Shown: positions 1 to 6,433, counted from the stretch's first letter. The stretch: 12,200 bases of DNA from Microbacteriaceae bacterium (GCA_011620705.1 WOYR01000024.1:1-12200), one strand, 5' to 3'. The notes: a model not told the origin generated them from the letters alone. Numbers and translations: made by a program.

Positions 1-75
1 TTCGAGCCCCTGGCTTGCCCACCGTATAGACGCCTCGGACCGACCTGTGGCGGTGTGGACAATGGACGGCGAACG

Positions 76-81
76 TATCTT
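76..81 (+). promoter_or_regulatory. Possible -10 box for leaderless vsr start
   Basis: TATCTT (pattern TAnnnT) ends six bases before the ATG at 88, the distance expected if transcription begins at the start codon itself. The GGGAGG between box and ATG abuts the ATG and is too close to act as a Shine-Dalgarno. No good -35 hexamer is visible, so this is a weak call. A second A/T-rich hexamer, TATAGA at 25-30, is an alternative. Confidence 0.25.
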
Positions 82-87
82 GGGAGG

Positions 88-534
88 ATGGGCGATTCAT
101 CTTGGGCCAGCAGTGCGGCCGTGGCCCGGTCCATGCGGGGCAACCGGCGCCGTGACACTTCGCCTGAGCTGGCGGTTCGGCGCATCGTTTTCGCGGAGGG
201 GCTTCGCTATCGGGTCGACTTTGCGCCGGGCCCGAATAAGCGGCGACGAGCCGACATCGTCTTCACGCGTCTCAGACTCGTCTTCTTCATCGACGGCTGT
301 TTCTGGCACGGTTGCGAGCTCCATTCGAAGCCGCCCAAGACCAACGCCGACTACTGGGGCCCTAAGTTGGGTCGGAACATGCACCGCGACCGCGAAACGG
401 ACGAGCAGCTGCGCGAGCAAGGTTGGGCCGTCCACCGCTACTGGGAGCACGACGGGCCTGAGGCAATCGCTTCGGAGATCGTCCGTCGTGTCCGCGATGC
501 GATCGAAGCCGCGCCGCACGCCCTGACGGCGTAG
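88..534 (+). CDS. vsr: Very short patch repair endonuclease (Vsr family)
   Basis: Vsr nicks DNA 5' of the T in T:G mismatches left by deamination of 5-methylcytosine and so protects m5C-methylated sites. The 148-residue product has the usual family length. Seen in the sequence: the N-terminal SMRGNRRRDTSPELAVRR block with E27; the core RRADIVF with D56, which aligns with catalytic Asp51 of E. coli Vsr; the DGCFWHGC motif (69-76) with C71, H74 and C76, followed by H79; then the KTNADYW and EQGWAVHRYWEHD blocks. The ATG at 88 is chosen because actinobacterial homologues begin a few residues before the SWASS stretch; a GTG at 55 would add eleven residues. Vsr genes normally sit beside a cytosine-5 methyltransferase. 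None is present here, so one may lie just left of the window. The DarT-like gene follows after 33 bp in the same direction. Family assignment is firm, start moderate. Confidence 0.92.
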   Translation: MGDSSWASSAAVARSMRGNRRRDTSPELAVRRIVFAEGLRYRVDFAPGPNKRRRADIVFTRLRLVFFIDGCFWHGCELHSKPPKTNADYWGPKLGRNMHRDRETDEQLREQGWAVHRYWEHDGPEAIASEIVRRVRDAIEAAPHALTA

Positions 535-556
535 CCTGGAATCTTCCGGCAATGAT

Positions 557-562
557 GGGAAG
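557..562 (+). promoter_or_regulatory. Ribosome binding site fixing a TTG start
   Basis: GGGAAG lies five bases before the TTG at 568. The two nearby ATG triplets (552 and 555) are in another frame, and no in-frame ATG or GTG precedes the conserved Cys/His motif. This site therefore decides the TTG start of the DarT-like gene. Confidence 0.55.
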
Positions 563-567
563 ATCCT

Positions 568-1338
568 TTGGCAGAGTGCATCCACGGCTTCGAAGACGGG
601 CTGTGCGACATCTGCTTCCCGCGACGGGCGCCTGAGCCGGTGCGGCGCGCGGGCGTCGCGACTGCTCGCCGCCCCGCGGCATCCCGAAGCACGACGGGGA
701 CCGCGACGCGAACGCAGCCGCCGCGCACCAGTTCGCGCCCGACGATGCTGCTCAACACCCAGCGGGTCTACCACGTGACGCACCTGCGCAATCTCGAGGC
801 GATCGTCATCGATGAGGCGATCCGAGCGGATGCCGCCCCCGAGGTCGACGTCAGCTCGGCCATCACGCGCGAACTGCGCGCGGGCGTGGAGCTGGCCGTC
901 GGCGGCACCGTCGCGGAACGTGTGCCCTTCCAGCTCAGCCCCAACTCCTCGCGCTGGAACGAGTTGCGCGGCGGCGCGGTCGGCGCGCACTGGTCCGACG
1001 CGGCGCGCGCCGCGAACCCGCTCGAGTTCGTGATCCTGGTCACCTCCGCGGGCGCCGTCGGCCCCGACGTGCTGTTCGCCAACGGGGATGCCACGGCGCG
1101 CGCCACCCGCTTCGCCGCGGGCGACGCCGGCACGGCCCTGCTGCGCGCCGCCTACGCGCTCGACCCCGAACTGCGGGACGCCGAACTGCTCGCCGCCGGA
1201 CCCGTCCCCTTCTCGGCGATCACCCTCGTCGGCGTCGCCAACGAGCCGGTCCGCGACCAGGTGCGCCAGCTGCTCGCGGACGTCGGGGGTGCGGCGCCGA
1301 AGGTGGCGGTCTACCCGCCGTGGTTCCAGGCGGAATAG
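568..1338 (+). CDS. DarT-like (DUF4433) ADP-ribosyltransferase-fold protein with N-terminal Cys/His knuckle
   Basis: DarT enzymes use NAD+ to ADP-ribosylate thymidine in single-stranded DNA and are usually toxins paired with the macrodomain antitoxin DarG. In this 256-residue protein, residues 66-79 (RVYHVTHLRNLEAI) match the DarT NAD-binding start with H69. VPFQL (119-123) matches the VPFY block. AELLAAGPVPF (205-215) carries E206, in the place of the catalytic Glu (Glu160 in Thermus aquaticus DarT). The C-terminal block ending YPPWF matches the DarT end. R101 and R104 are candidates for the supporting arginine. The HDYVPFYF-type motif is altered to AERVPFQL. Residues 4-15 form C-x-H-x5-C-x2-C (C4, H6, C12, C15), a probable zinc knuckle, joined by a basic Ser/Thr/Pro linker (about 20-60). 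No macrodomain partner is next to it: vsr lies upstream and a convergent phosphatase downstream. Fold is well supported; activity and substrate are inferred. Confidence 0.84.
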   Translation: MAECIHGFEDGLCDICFPRRAPEPVRRAGVATARRPAASRSTTGTATRTQPPRTSSRPTMLLNTQRVYHVTHLRNLEAIVIDEAIRADAAPEVDVSSAITRELRAGVELAVGGTVAERVPFQLSPNSSRWNELRGGAVGAHWSDAARAANPLEFVILVTSAGAVGPDVLFANGDATARATRFAAGDAGTALLRAAYALDPELRDAELLAAGPVPFSAITLVGVANEPVRDQVRQLLADVGGAAPKVAVYPPWFQAE

Positions 1339-1339
1339 T

Positions 1340-1357
1340 CCTCCCCAGGGGGTGAGG
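1340..1357. terminator. Possible bidirectional hairpin between convergent genes
   Basis: CCTC and CCC pair with GGG and GAGG across the 39-bp gap between the DarT-like gene and the converging phosphatase gene, with a two-base bulge. There is no T-tract. It is a plausible but weak terminator. Confidence 0.25.
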
Positions 1358-1377
1358 CCCGCCCCATCACCGGGACC

Positions 1378-2052
1378 TCAACCGGAGAGCTCGCTCTCGC
1401 CCGTCACATCCTCGGCGGCAGGGTCGTTCAACGCGGCTCCGCCTGCGGGTTCTCCGTGCCAGTCCGCGAGGAACCAGCCCGCGAAAGGCGAGCCCTCGAG
1501 CGTCACGACACCCGTGTTGTCGAGATGCCGGCGTCCTGGAAACTCCGGGGTGGCGTTGCGCGCGCGGACCGCGGTCCAGATGCGGATCGCCGCGCCGTGG
1601 CTGAACAGGGCGGCCGTGGCATCCGCACCCTGCTCCTCGTACACGCGCGCCACGTCGACGTCGAAGCGCGAGAAGAACTCGTGCCCGTCGCCCGCCCCCG
1701 GCATGCGCCTGCCGAGCTTGCCATCGCCCCAGGCACGCACGGTCTTCAGATAGGCTGTCACGGCCCGCTTGTCGCCTCGCCCCTCGAGGCGCCCTGCCTC
1801 GATCTCGTGGATGCCGGGCAGCACGGTCCGGCGCATCCCGCCGTGGACGCGCGCGAGCGGTGCTGCCGTCTGCTGCGTGCGAGCCAACTGGGACACGTAG
1901 ATCGCGTCGATGCGCTCGGATGCCAGGGCGTCGGGGATCGCCGCCGCCTGGGCGTGCCCCAACTCGGTGAGACCGGGGCCGGGTGCGGCGGTGTCGAGCT
2001 CGCCGCGGACGTTCGCCGGCGTCTGCCCGTGCCGGATCAGGAGGAGTCGCAT
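1378..2052 (-). CDS. Histidine phosphatase family protein (phosphoglycerate mutase-like)
   Basis: This is a branch-1 histidine phosphatase; the catalytic His is transiently phosphorylated while a phosphoester is hydrolysed or moved. The 224-residue product opens with LIRHGQT, placing R7 and catalytic H8 at the usual positions. R58 in the LARTQQTA block, E83/E85 in the HEIEAGRLEG block and H152 in FSHGAAIRIW complete the phosphate pocket. No signal peptide or membrane segment is present, so it should be cytoplasmic. The last 25 or so residues form an Ala/Glu/Asp-rich tail with no recognisable domain. It lies 96 bp downstream of a DUF2510 gene on the same strand and has its own TAGGCT box eight bases before the ATG, so separate, possibly leaderless, expression is likely. 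Substrate cannot be told from sequence; phosphoglycerate mutase, cofactor phosphatase or other roles all occur in the family. Confidence 0.9.
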   Translation of the reverse strand: MRLLLIRHGQTPANVRGELDTAAPGPGLTELGHAQAAAIPDALASERIDAIYVSQLARTQQTAAPLARVHGGMRRTVLPGIHEIEAGRLEGRGDKRAVTAYLKTVRAWGDGKLGRRMPGAGDGHEFFSRFDVDVARVYEEQGADATAALFSHGAAIRIWTAVRARNATPEFPGRRHLDNTGVVTLEGSPFAGWFLADWHGEPAGGAALNDPAAEDVTGESELSG

Positions 2053-2060
2053 CGTCGTCC

Positions 2061-2066
2061 AGCCTA
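2061..2066 (-). promoter_or_regulatory. Possible -10 box (TAGGCT) for the histidine phosphatase
   Basis: On the minus strand TAGGCT lies eight bases before the ATG at 2052 and no Shine-Dalgarno lies between, suggesting a leaderless or nearly leaderless transcript. The -35 region is not convincing. Confidence 0.35.
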
Positions 2067-2148
2067 GGCAGACCAGGGGCTCGAGAAAGCCAAGGGGATG
2101 GCTCGCTCTGGCGCGTCTAGGCCGCGGTGCCGACCCCTGTCGCCGACG

Positions 2149-3585
2149 TCACAGAGAAGCCGCCGTGGCGATCACGGCGAACGCGATCAGCGCCGCGGAC
2201 CCCACTGCGGACAGCAACCAGAGCACGATCGCCGCGGGCGCGCCCCTGCCCTGGCGGTGCAGCCGCGTCGCGCGCACGATCAGGTAGATCAGCGGCCCGA
2301 GCAGCACCCAGAACGGCGACGCCAGATCGAAGTAGCCGCGCTTCGCGAGGCCGTTGCGATCGAATTGCGCCGCCGCGATGGCGAACAGGGCGATCGCGAA
2401 CACCGCGACGGACAGGAAGGTGATCGAACTGCTCGGCAGCACTGCCATGGTGACCAGCCGCGTCCACACGAAGTAGGCGCCGACCTCCAGCAGCGGGGCG
2501 ATCAGCATGAAGACGACGCCGCCGGTCCAGGTCGAGCCGGAAGGGCCGACCGGCGCGGCCGCGTATGCGCGCATCCCTGGCCGGGCCGTGCTGGCAGGGT
2601 TGAAGGGATCGCGCGAACTGAACGGGATCATCGGCACCGGCTGCAGCTGCGGGGCATTCGGGTCGAAGGGCACGTAGCTCCCGGGGCTTGGCTGCAACGC
2701 GGCGGGCTGCATCGCGCTGGGCTGCATCGCGGCGGGCGGGGGAGTCCCCTGGGTCGGCCAGGACTCGGTCGGAGCGGGTGCGAGCGGGGATGTCACCGCC
2801 TCCCAGGACGCCGGGGCGGTCGACGCGACCAGGGCGCCGTCGTCGATCGTGGGCACCGGGATGCCCAGCAGGGCCGGCTGCGGAATCGGGCGCGGCGTGA
2901 GCGGTACATAGCTCGCGCCCGGGGTGCTCGTCGCGAACGGCGGGAAGTCGGCCGGCGCAATCGGAGCGCTCGGAACCTCGGAGGGCGCCACCTCGGAGGG
3001 CGCCGTGCCGGGCACGAGTCCCGGGAACGGCTGACCAGCGGGCGGTGGCACGGGTGCAGGGCTCGGCATGGCGGCTCGGAAGAGCTCGGCGGACACAACG
3101 GCCGGTCCGTCGACCGGGAACAACTGCTCGACGGGGCCGGCCAGCGGGGCCTCGACCTGCCATGCCGGCTGCCTTTCGACAGCTGCTGCCGGGCTCTCGG
3201 GCTTGAGCATCGGGAAGGCGTCGACCGACACCGGGATCGGCGGCTCAGAACTCGCGGAGGTGAGGGCGAGCTGCACCGGGACCCCGTTCAGCGCGACATC
3301 CTCGGCGATGCCGGTCAGAGCCGACCACTCCGGGGAGTATGCCTCGCCTGCGCTTGCCTCGGCGATGCGGAACACCGAGTTCGGTGGAATGTAGGGCTGC
3401 TCGAGGGGAGGGACGGCGCTCAGCACAGGAGGAGCGGACGCGGGTGAGGCCGCAGCAGGAGCCTGCACGGACGCGGCGGGCACCGTCTGCTCGCTCCAGG
3501 AGGTACCGGTCCACCAGCGCAGCAGAGAGCCATCCGACGGATCCGCGTACCAGCCCCCAGCCGTCGTCGACGAAGCAGTGGACAC
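2149..3585 (-). CDS. DUF2510 protein with long Pro/Ala-rich linker and four hydrophobic C-terminal segments
   Basis: The product is an integral membrane protein of unknown function, 478 residues. A DUF2510 module sits at 10-34 (GWYADP ... LRWWTGTSW), the short Trp-rich domain common at the N-termini of actinobacterial membrane proteins. A Pro/Ala/Ser-rich linker, presumably disordered, runs from about 40 to 350. Four hydrophobic segments follow (about 357-374, 388-408, 420-437, 449-474). The stretch DRNGLAKRGY ... LIYLIVR is a divergent copy of the DxxALKxRGF ... YLIAR signature in the two larger DUF2510 neighbours, so all three are paralogues. Unlike them, it ends right after the last helix with no C-terminal domain. 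The linker holds two 15-bp tandem repeats. GTG at 3585 is preferred because an AGGGGGG site lies five bases upstream; a TTG at 3600 would overlap that site. Function is unknown. Confidence 0.84.
   Translation of the reverse strand: MSTASSTTAGGWYADPSDGSLLRWWTGTSWSEQTVPAASVQAPAAASPASAPPVLSAVPPLEQPYIPPNSVFRIAEASAGEAYSPEWSALTGIAEDVALNGVPVQLALTSASSEPPIPVSVDAFPMLKPESPAAAVERQPAWQVEAPLAGPVEQLFPVDGPAVVSAELFRAAMPSPAPVPPPAGQPFPGLVPGTAPSEVAPSEVPSAPIAPADFPPFATSTPGASYVPLTPRPIPQPALLGIPVPTIDDGALVASTAPASWEAVTSPLAPAPTESWPTQGTPPPAAMQPSAMQPAALQPSPGSYVPFDPNAPQLQPVPMIPFSSRDPFNPASTARPGMRAYAAAPVGPSGSTWTGGVVFMLIAPLLEVGAYFVWTRLVTMAVLPSSSITFLSVAVFAIALFAIAAAQFDRNGLAKRGYFDLASPFWVLLGPLIYLIVRATRLHRQGRGAPAAIVLWLLSAVGSAALIAFAVIATAASL
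2691..2735. repeat. Three imperfect 15-bp tandem repeats in the linker of a DUF2510 gene
   Basis: Three adjacent 15-bp units begin GCTGCAACGC, GCTGCATCGC and GCTGCATCGC. On the minus strand they encode repeated (S/A)A(M/L)QP pentapeptides near residues 284-298. In-frame units change linker length without breaking the reading frame. Confidence 0.8.
2975..3004. repeat. Perfect 15-bp tandem duplication in the same linker
   Basis: ACCTCGGAGGGCGCC occurs twice in direct succession with no mismatch. On the minus strand it encodes APSEV-APSEV at about residues 194-204. Perfect identity suggests a recent replication-slippage event. Confidence 0.9.
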
Positions 3586-3613
3586 GTTCACCCCCCTCAA
3601 CGTTCCTGGCCAC

Positions 3614-3619
3614 AGAGTA
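3614..3619 (-). promoter_or_regulatory. Possible -10 box (TACTCT) for the 478-residue DUF2510 gene
   Basis: TACTCT on the minus strand lies about 28 bases before the GTG start and would give a leader of roughly 20 bases containing the AGGGGGG ribosome site. No good -35 hexamer is visible. Confidence 0.3.
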
Positions 3620-3697
3620 TGGGCTGGGACGCCGGGCCGCCGATACCCCCATTCGGGGACGCACGCCGGCCGGACGGCTCAGGCGGAGGGGCCGAGC

Positions 3698-3973
3698 TCA
3701 GGCGTATGCGGGCTCGGCGACCATCGCCTGGGCGCGCACGCGCGGACGGATCCGCGGGGCGGTCGACTGCCGGCGAGGAGCGGGTTGCGCGCCTGCGGCG
3801 TGCCGGCCGATGTACATGGGCTCGGCCTCGACGGCGACACTCTCCGACACGGCGGAAGGCGCAGGGACGCTGACGTGCTCCGTCCACTTGCTGCCGTCCC
3901 ACCAGCGCACTTGTCCTGGTGTCTGCGGGTCCGGGTACCAAGCGGCGGCCGGGGCGTCATTCGGGTATGACAT
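3698..3973 (-). CDS. Short DUF2510-only protein
   Basis: This 91-residue product consists of one DUF2510 module near the N-terminus (about 11-33: AWYPDP ... VRWWDGSKWTEH) and a tail of about 55 residues rich in Pro, Ala, Arg and Ser. It has no hydrophobic segment and no signal peptide. ATG at 3973 follows AGGGGGG at seven bases, and the module begins ten residues later, as in the neighbouring paralogues, so it looks like an intact small gene rather than random coding. Either it is a stand-alone DUF2510 protein, or a paralogue that lost its membrane part. The 112 bp downstream contain no recognisable remnant of the four-segment module in any frame, which favours old loss or an original single-domain design. 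It lies third in the transcription order of four DUF2510 genes. Function unknown. Confidence 0.7.
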   Translation of the reverse strand: MSYPNDAPAAAWYPDPQTPGQVRWWDGSKWTEHVSVPAPSAVSESVAVEAEPMYIGRHAAGAQPAPRRQSTAPRIRPRVRAQAMVAEPAYA

Positions 3974-4028
3974 GGAGGATCCCCCCTCGATGGGCGCTCG
4001 AATCGGGTCTCGAAGCGCTGCGGTTCGC

Positions 4029-4034
4029 AGCCTA
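4029..4034 (-). promoter_or_regulatory. Possible -10 box (TAGGCT) for the short DUF2510 gene
   Basis: TAGGCT on the minus strand lies about 55 bases before the ATG at 3973. It is identical to the box before the phosphatase and one base from TAGACT at 5104-5109. The -35 region is not recognisable. Confidence 0.3.
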
Positions 4035-4087
4035 TTCCAGGGAGGACAGACAGGTGAGTCCCCCCTTAGGGGGCGCGCTCGCTCGAA

Positions 4088-4111
4088 GCGAAGGCCATTT
4101 CTGCCCTTCGC
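4088..4111 (-). terminator. Hairpin downstream of the 292-residue DUF2510 gene
   Basis: GCGAAGG and CCTTCGC form a perfect 7-bp stem around a 10-base loop, 80 bases after the stop codon at 4192. No T-tract follows on the minus strand, so termination is only inferred. A smaller C5/G5 hairpin lies at 4061-4073. The rest of the 218-bp gap (3974-4191) shows no gene. Confidence 0.35.
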
Positions 4112-4191
4112 GCGGCGCCGGCCCCGATGCCCGTCCCGGGCGGCGGTCTACTCCAGTTCGTGCCCGTCGCCGACCTGGTGAAGCTCCGGGC

Positions 4192-5070
4192 TCAGATCGC
4201 CAGAGCGTAGCTGAAGCGGCCGTCGGTGCCATCGATGCTCACCCAGACCTGCCGTACGGTGCCGATCGCGGTCGTGGCGTCACAGGTGTAAAAGGTGCCG
4301 GGCGTGCTCGCATCGACGAAGGCGGGGCAGCTCACCGAGACGGCCTGGCCGTGCGAGATGTAGTCGGCGCTGATCGTGCTCTGGATCTTCAGGGCGTTCG
4401 CGAGGCCCTGAAGCTGGCCGAGCAGGGCGGCGACCGGCAAGGAGCCGAAGGCGAGCACGCCGACGACGAGCAGCATGACCAGAGCACCGGAACCGGGAAC
4501 CCTCACGCGTCGGGCGATCAGATAACCGAGCGCCGTCAGGAGTGCGAACGCGGCGCTCGGCGGGGTGAAGCCGCGCGCCTTGAGCGCGCGGCCGTCGCCG
4601 ATGGCCCAGAGGATGGCCAGCAGATACGGCACGGCGGCGGCGACCACGAAGACGATCGCCGTCGCCGCCACGTAGAAGTACACATAGGCGGCGACGATCC
4701 CGAGCGCCAGCGCGAGAAGCGGCGTCAGGGCGATCAGCCACGCCGATCCGGTCGCGGTGCGATGGGCGGTGCGGCCGCCATGTGCAGCCGGGCCGGAGGA
4801 GGCTGGGGCCCCGGTGATGACCGCGTGCTCGGAGTTGCTGACGCCGAGCAGCCCTTCCCATTCGCGTACGTCGGCGATGCGCTGCTCGGTCGCTTCTTGG
4901 ACCGTGGCCTCCTCGACCGGCGCCGCCTCGATGGCGGCCGTCCGCGACGGGATCGGCTTGTCGCGGACATGCTCCGTCCACGCCACACCGTTCCACCAGC
5001 GCACCTGATCGGGCGCAGCCGGGTCCTGGTACCACCCGGCGGGAACGACGCGGGTTGCTTGATCGGTCAC
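4192..5070 (-). CDS. DUF2510 membrane protein with C-terminal DUF4333-like domain
   Basis: The 292-residue product has three parts. A DUF2510 module spans 12-35 (GWYQDP ... VRWWNGVAWTEH). A linker to about 105 is first acidic, then Ala/Gly-rich. Four hydrophobic segments (about 109-130, 133-154, 173-186, 195-217) carry the family signature DGRALKARGF ... LTALGYLIAR. A C-terminal soluble domain of about 65 residues follows. Its SCP ... YTC cysteine pair (C248, C263) and VRQVWVSIDGTDGRFSY strand pattern resemble DUF4333, a small domain of actinobacterial envelope proteins. GTG at 5070 is chosen because AGGAGG ends seven bases upstream; an ATG two codons earlier would sit one base from that site. 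A promoter-like GTGACC-17-TAGACT precedes it. It is closest in plan to the next gene upstream (5192-6427). Role unknown; cell-envelope location is inferred. Confidence 0.85.
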   Translation of the reverse strand: MTDQATRVVPAGWYQDPAAPDQVRWWNGVAWTEHVRDKPIPSRTAAIEAAPVEEATVQEATEQRIADVREWEGLLGVSNSEHAVITGAPASSGPAAHGGRTAHRTATGSAWLIALTPLLALALGIVAAYVYFYVAATAIVFVVAAAVPYLLAILWAIGDGRALKARGFTPPSAAFALLTALGYLIARRVRVPGSGALVMLLVVGVLAFGSLPVAALLGQLQGLANALKIQSTISADYISHGQAVSVSCPAFVDASTPGTFYTCDATTAIGTVRQVWVSIDGTDGRFSYALAI

Positions 5071-5103
5071 ACGCATCCCTCCTGAGCGTTTGACGTCGCT
5101 GCC

Positions 5104-5132
5104 AGTCTATGAGCGGCCCTTCAGCCGGTCAC
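5104..5132 (-). promoter_or_regulatory. Promoter-like -35/-10 pair before the 292-residue DUF2510 gene
   Basis: On the minus strand GTGACC (5127-5132) and TAGACT (5104-5109) are separated by 17 bases, each matching four of six consensus positions. The predicted start of transcription would give a leader of roughly 25-30 bases holding the AGGAGG site. It is the best-formed promoter candidate in the window and indicates that this gene need not depend on read-through from its upstream paralogue. Confidence 0.45.
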
Positions 5133-5191
5133 GACCCCTTTCGGGGTATGTCTCGCGGGACCGGCGCGGTTCCGATTCGGGTGCGGCGCGC

Positions 5192-6427
5192 TCAGCCGGT
5201 GGAGAAGACGCCCCAGTCGTCGACGCGCCAGTTGATCCAGCCGTTCGCGCGCTGGAGGCTGACCGTGACGTCGTAGCTGGATCCGTCGGGCTTGTGGGCG
5301 GTGCAGACGAAGGACTGCTGCGGGATGAGCGGCGGCGTCGCCGGGCAGGCGGCCCTCAAGTCGATGCCGAGGGCCGAACCGCTCTGCATGACCTCGATCT
5401 CGGCCTGGTGCGAGAACGTCGCAGGGGACAGTTGGATGAGCAGACCCGGAACCGCGACATTGGCGAGCACGGTCGACAGGCCGAGCACCAGGAAGGTGAG
5501 CAGCGGGCCGAAGCCGGCGCCGGACTCGCGCACCGTTCGGGTCAGCCGCGCGATCAGGTAGACCAGAGCGGTGAGGAACGCCCACGTCCAGGATGCCGGC
5601 CGTTCGAAGCCGGCACGCTTCAGGGCCCTGTTGTCCAGGATCGCGAGCACGATGCCGGCGGCATACGGCACGCCGAACAGGAGCGCCACCACCACGCCCG
5701 ACGGCGCTCGGGCGCTGCCCGAGAGCAGCAGGAGCAGGCCGACGATCAGCGTGTAGATCGGGATCAGCGTGAGGATCCAGGCCGGGCCGGTACCGGTCGG
5801 GACCTCGACCAGCTGGCGGGTCTGCATCGTGCCGCTGGACCACGGCGGCTGCGATGGCGGTTCCGGTGAAGCGGCCGGCACGAAGGAGGTGGCGGACTCG
5901 CTCACGTGGGCGAACGCCGAACGCGGTATCGAGGCTTCACCGAGCAGGTCGTCGAAGCGCGTGTCCATCTCGAACGGGGCGCTGGTCGGCGCGTCCTCCA
6001 GCAGGCCGCTGGCGGCAAGTCGTACGGCGGGCGACGGCTCCGTGACCGAGAGTTGGTCGCGCTCGGGCGCCTCGAGGGAGCGGAGCGGATCGGCGAAGGC
6101 CGCGGCGGGCGATACGGGGTCGCGCTCAGCGCCCGCGTCCTGCGGCGGGAGCTCGTTGCGGCGTTCCCGTTCTCGACGCTCGCGTCGGCTGAGTTCCTGC
6201 TCCGCCTCGGCCTCCTCGGCGGCCGGATCGGCGAATGGCCGCTCGGCCGACGGGCGATCGTCATCGGCGAAGGCGAGCTTCGAAGCGATGGTCTCTGTTG
6301 TCGTCATCGGCTGACGGGCGTCGGAGATGTGCTCGGTCCAGGCGTGGTTGTCCCACCAGCGCAGCTGCGGCAATCCGAGCGGGTCGGGATACCACCCGGC
6401 TGGAACGCGCACGTCCTCGTCTGGCAC
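5192..6427 (-). CDS. DUF2510 membrane protein with charged linker and C-terminal DUF4333-like domain
   Basis: This 411-residue protein is the first and largest fully equipped member of the tandem set. The DUF2510 module lies at 11-33 (GWYPDP ... LRWWDNHAWTEH). The linker (about 40-205) contains a highly charged stretch around residues 75-95 (EEAEAEQELSRRERRERERR), probably helical or coiled. Hydrophobic segments fall at about 217-235, 243-263, 279-296 and 308-330, with the signature DNRALKRAGF ... LTALVYLIAR shared with the neighbours. The last 65 residues hold a Cys pair (C361, C375) and a GSSYDVTVSLQRANGWINW pattern resembling DUF4333. The GTG start follows AAGGAG at six bases; an open frame extends a further 165 bases upstream but has no ribosome site or homology. 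It diverges from the helicase gene across 254 bp. Function unknown. Confidence 0.85.
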   Translation of the reverse strand: MPDEDVRVPAGWYPDPLGLPQLRWWDNHAWTEHISDARQPMTTTETIASKLAFADDDRPSAERPFADPAAEEAEAEQELSRRERRERERRNELPPQDAGAERDPVSPAAAFADPLRSLEAPERDQLSVTEPSPAVRLAASGLLEDAPTSAPFEMDTRFDDLLGEASIPRSAFAHVSESATSFVPAASPEPPSQPPWSSGTMQTRQLVEVPTGTGPAWILTLIPIYTLIVGLLLLLSGSARAPSGVVVALLFGVPYAAGIVLAILDNRALKRAGFERPASWTWAFLTALVYLIARLTRTVRESGAGFGPLLTFLVLGLSTVLANVAVPGLLIQLSPATFSHQAEIEVMQSGSALGIDLRAACPATPPLIPQQSFVCTAHKPDGSSYDVTVSLQRANGWINWRVDDWGVFSTG

Positions 6428-6433
6428 GTCACG

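Noticed and set aside
568..1338. A complete DarTG toxin-antitoxin pair
   Set aside because: No macrodomain (DarG) gene is visible on either side within the window: vsr lies 5' and a convergent histidine phosphatase lies 3'.
2098..3447. Long plus-strand open frame (449 codons) opposite the DUF2510 gene
   Set aside because: It is Arg/Gly-rich with no domain and no ribosome site. The minus strand in the same region encodes a recognisable DUF2510 module and membrane helices, so this is a high-GC antisense shadow.
5134..5147. ACCCC-TTTC-GGGGT hairpin as a terminator of the 411-residue DUF2510 gene
   Set aside because: The stem has only five pairs, is not followed by a T-tract on the minus strand, and lies just upstream of a better-supported promoter for the next gene.
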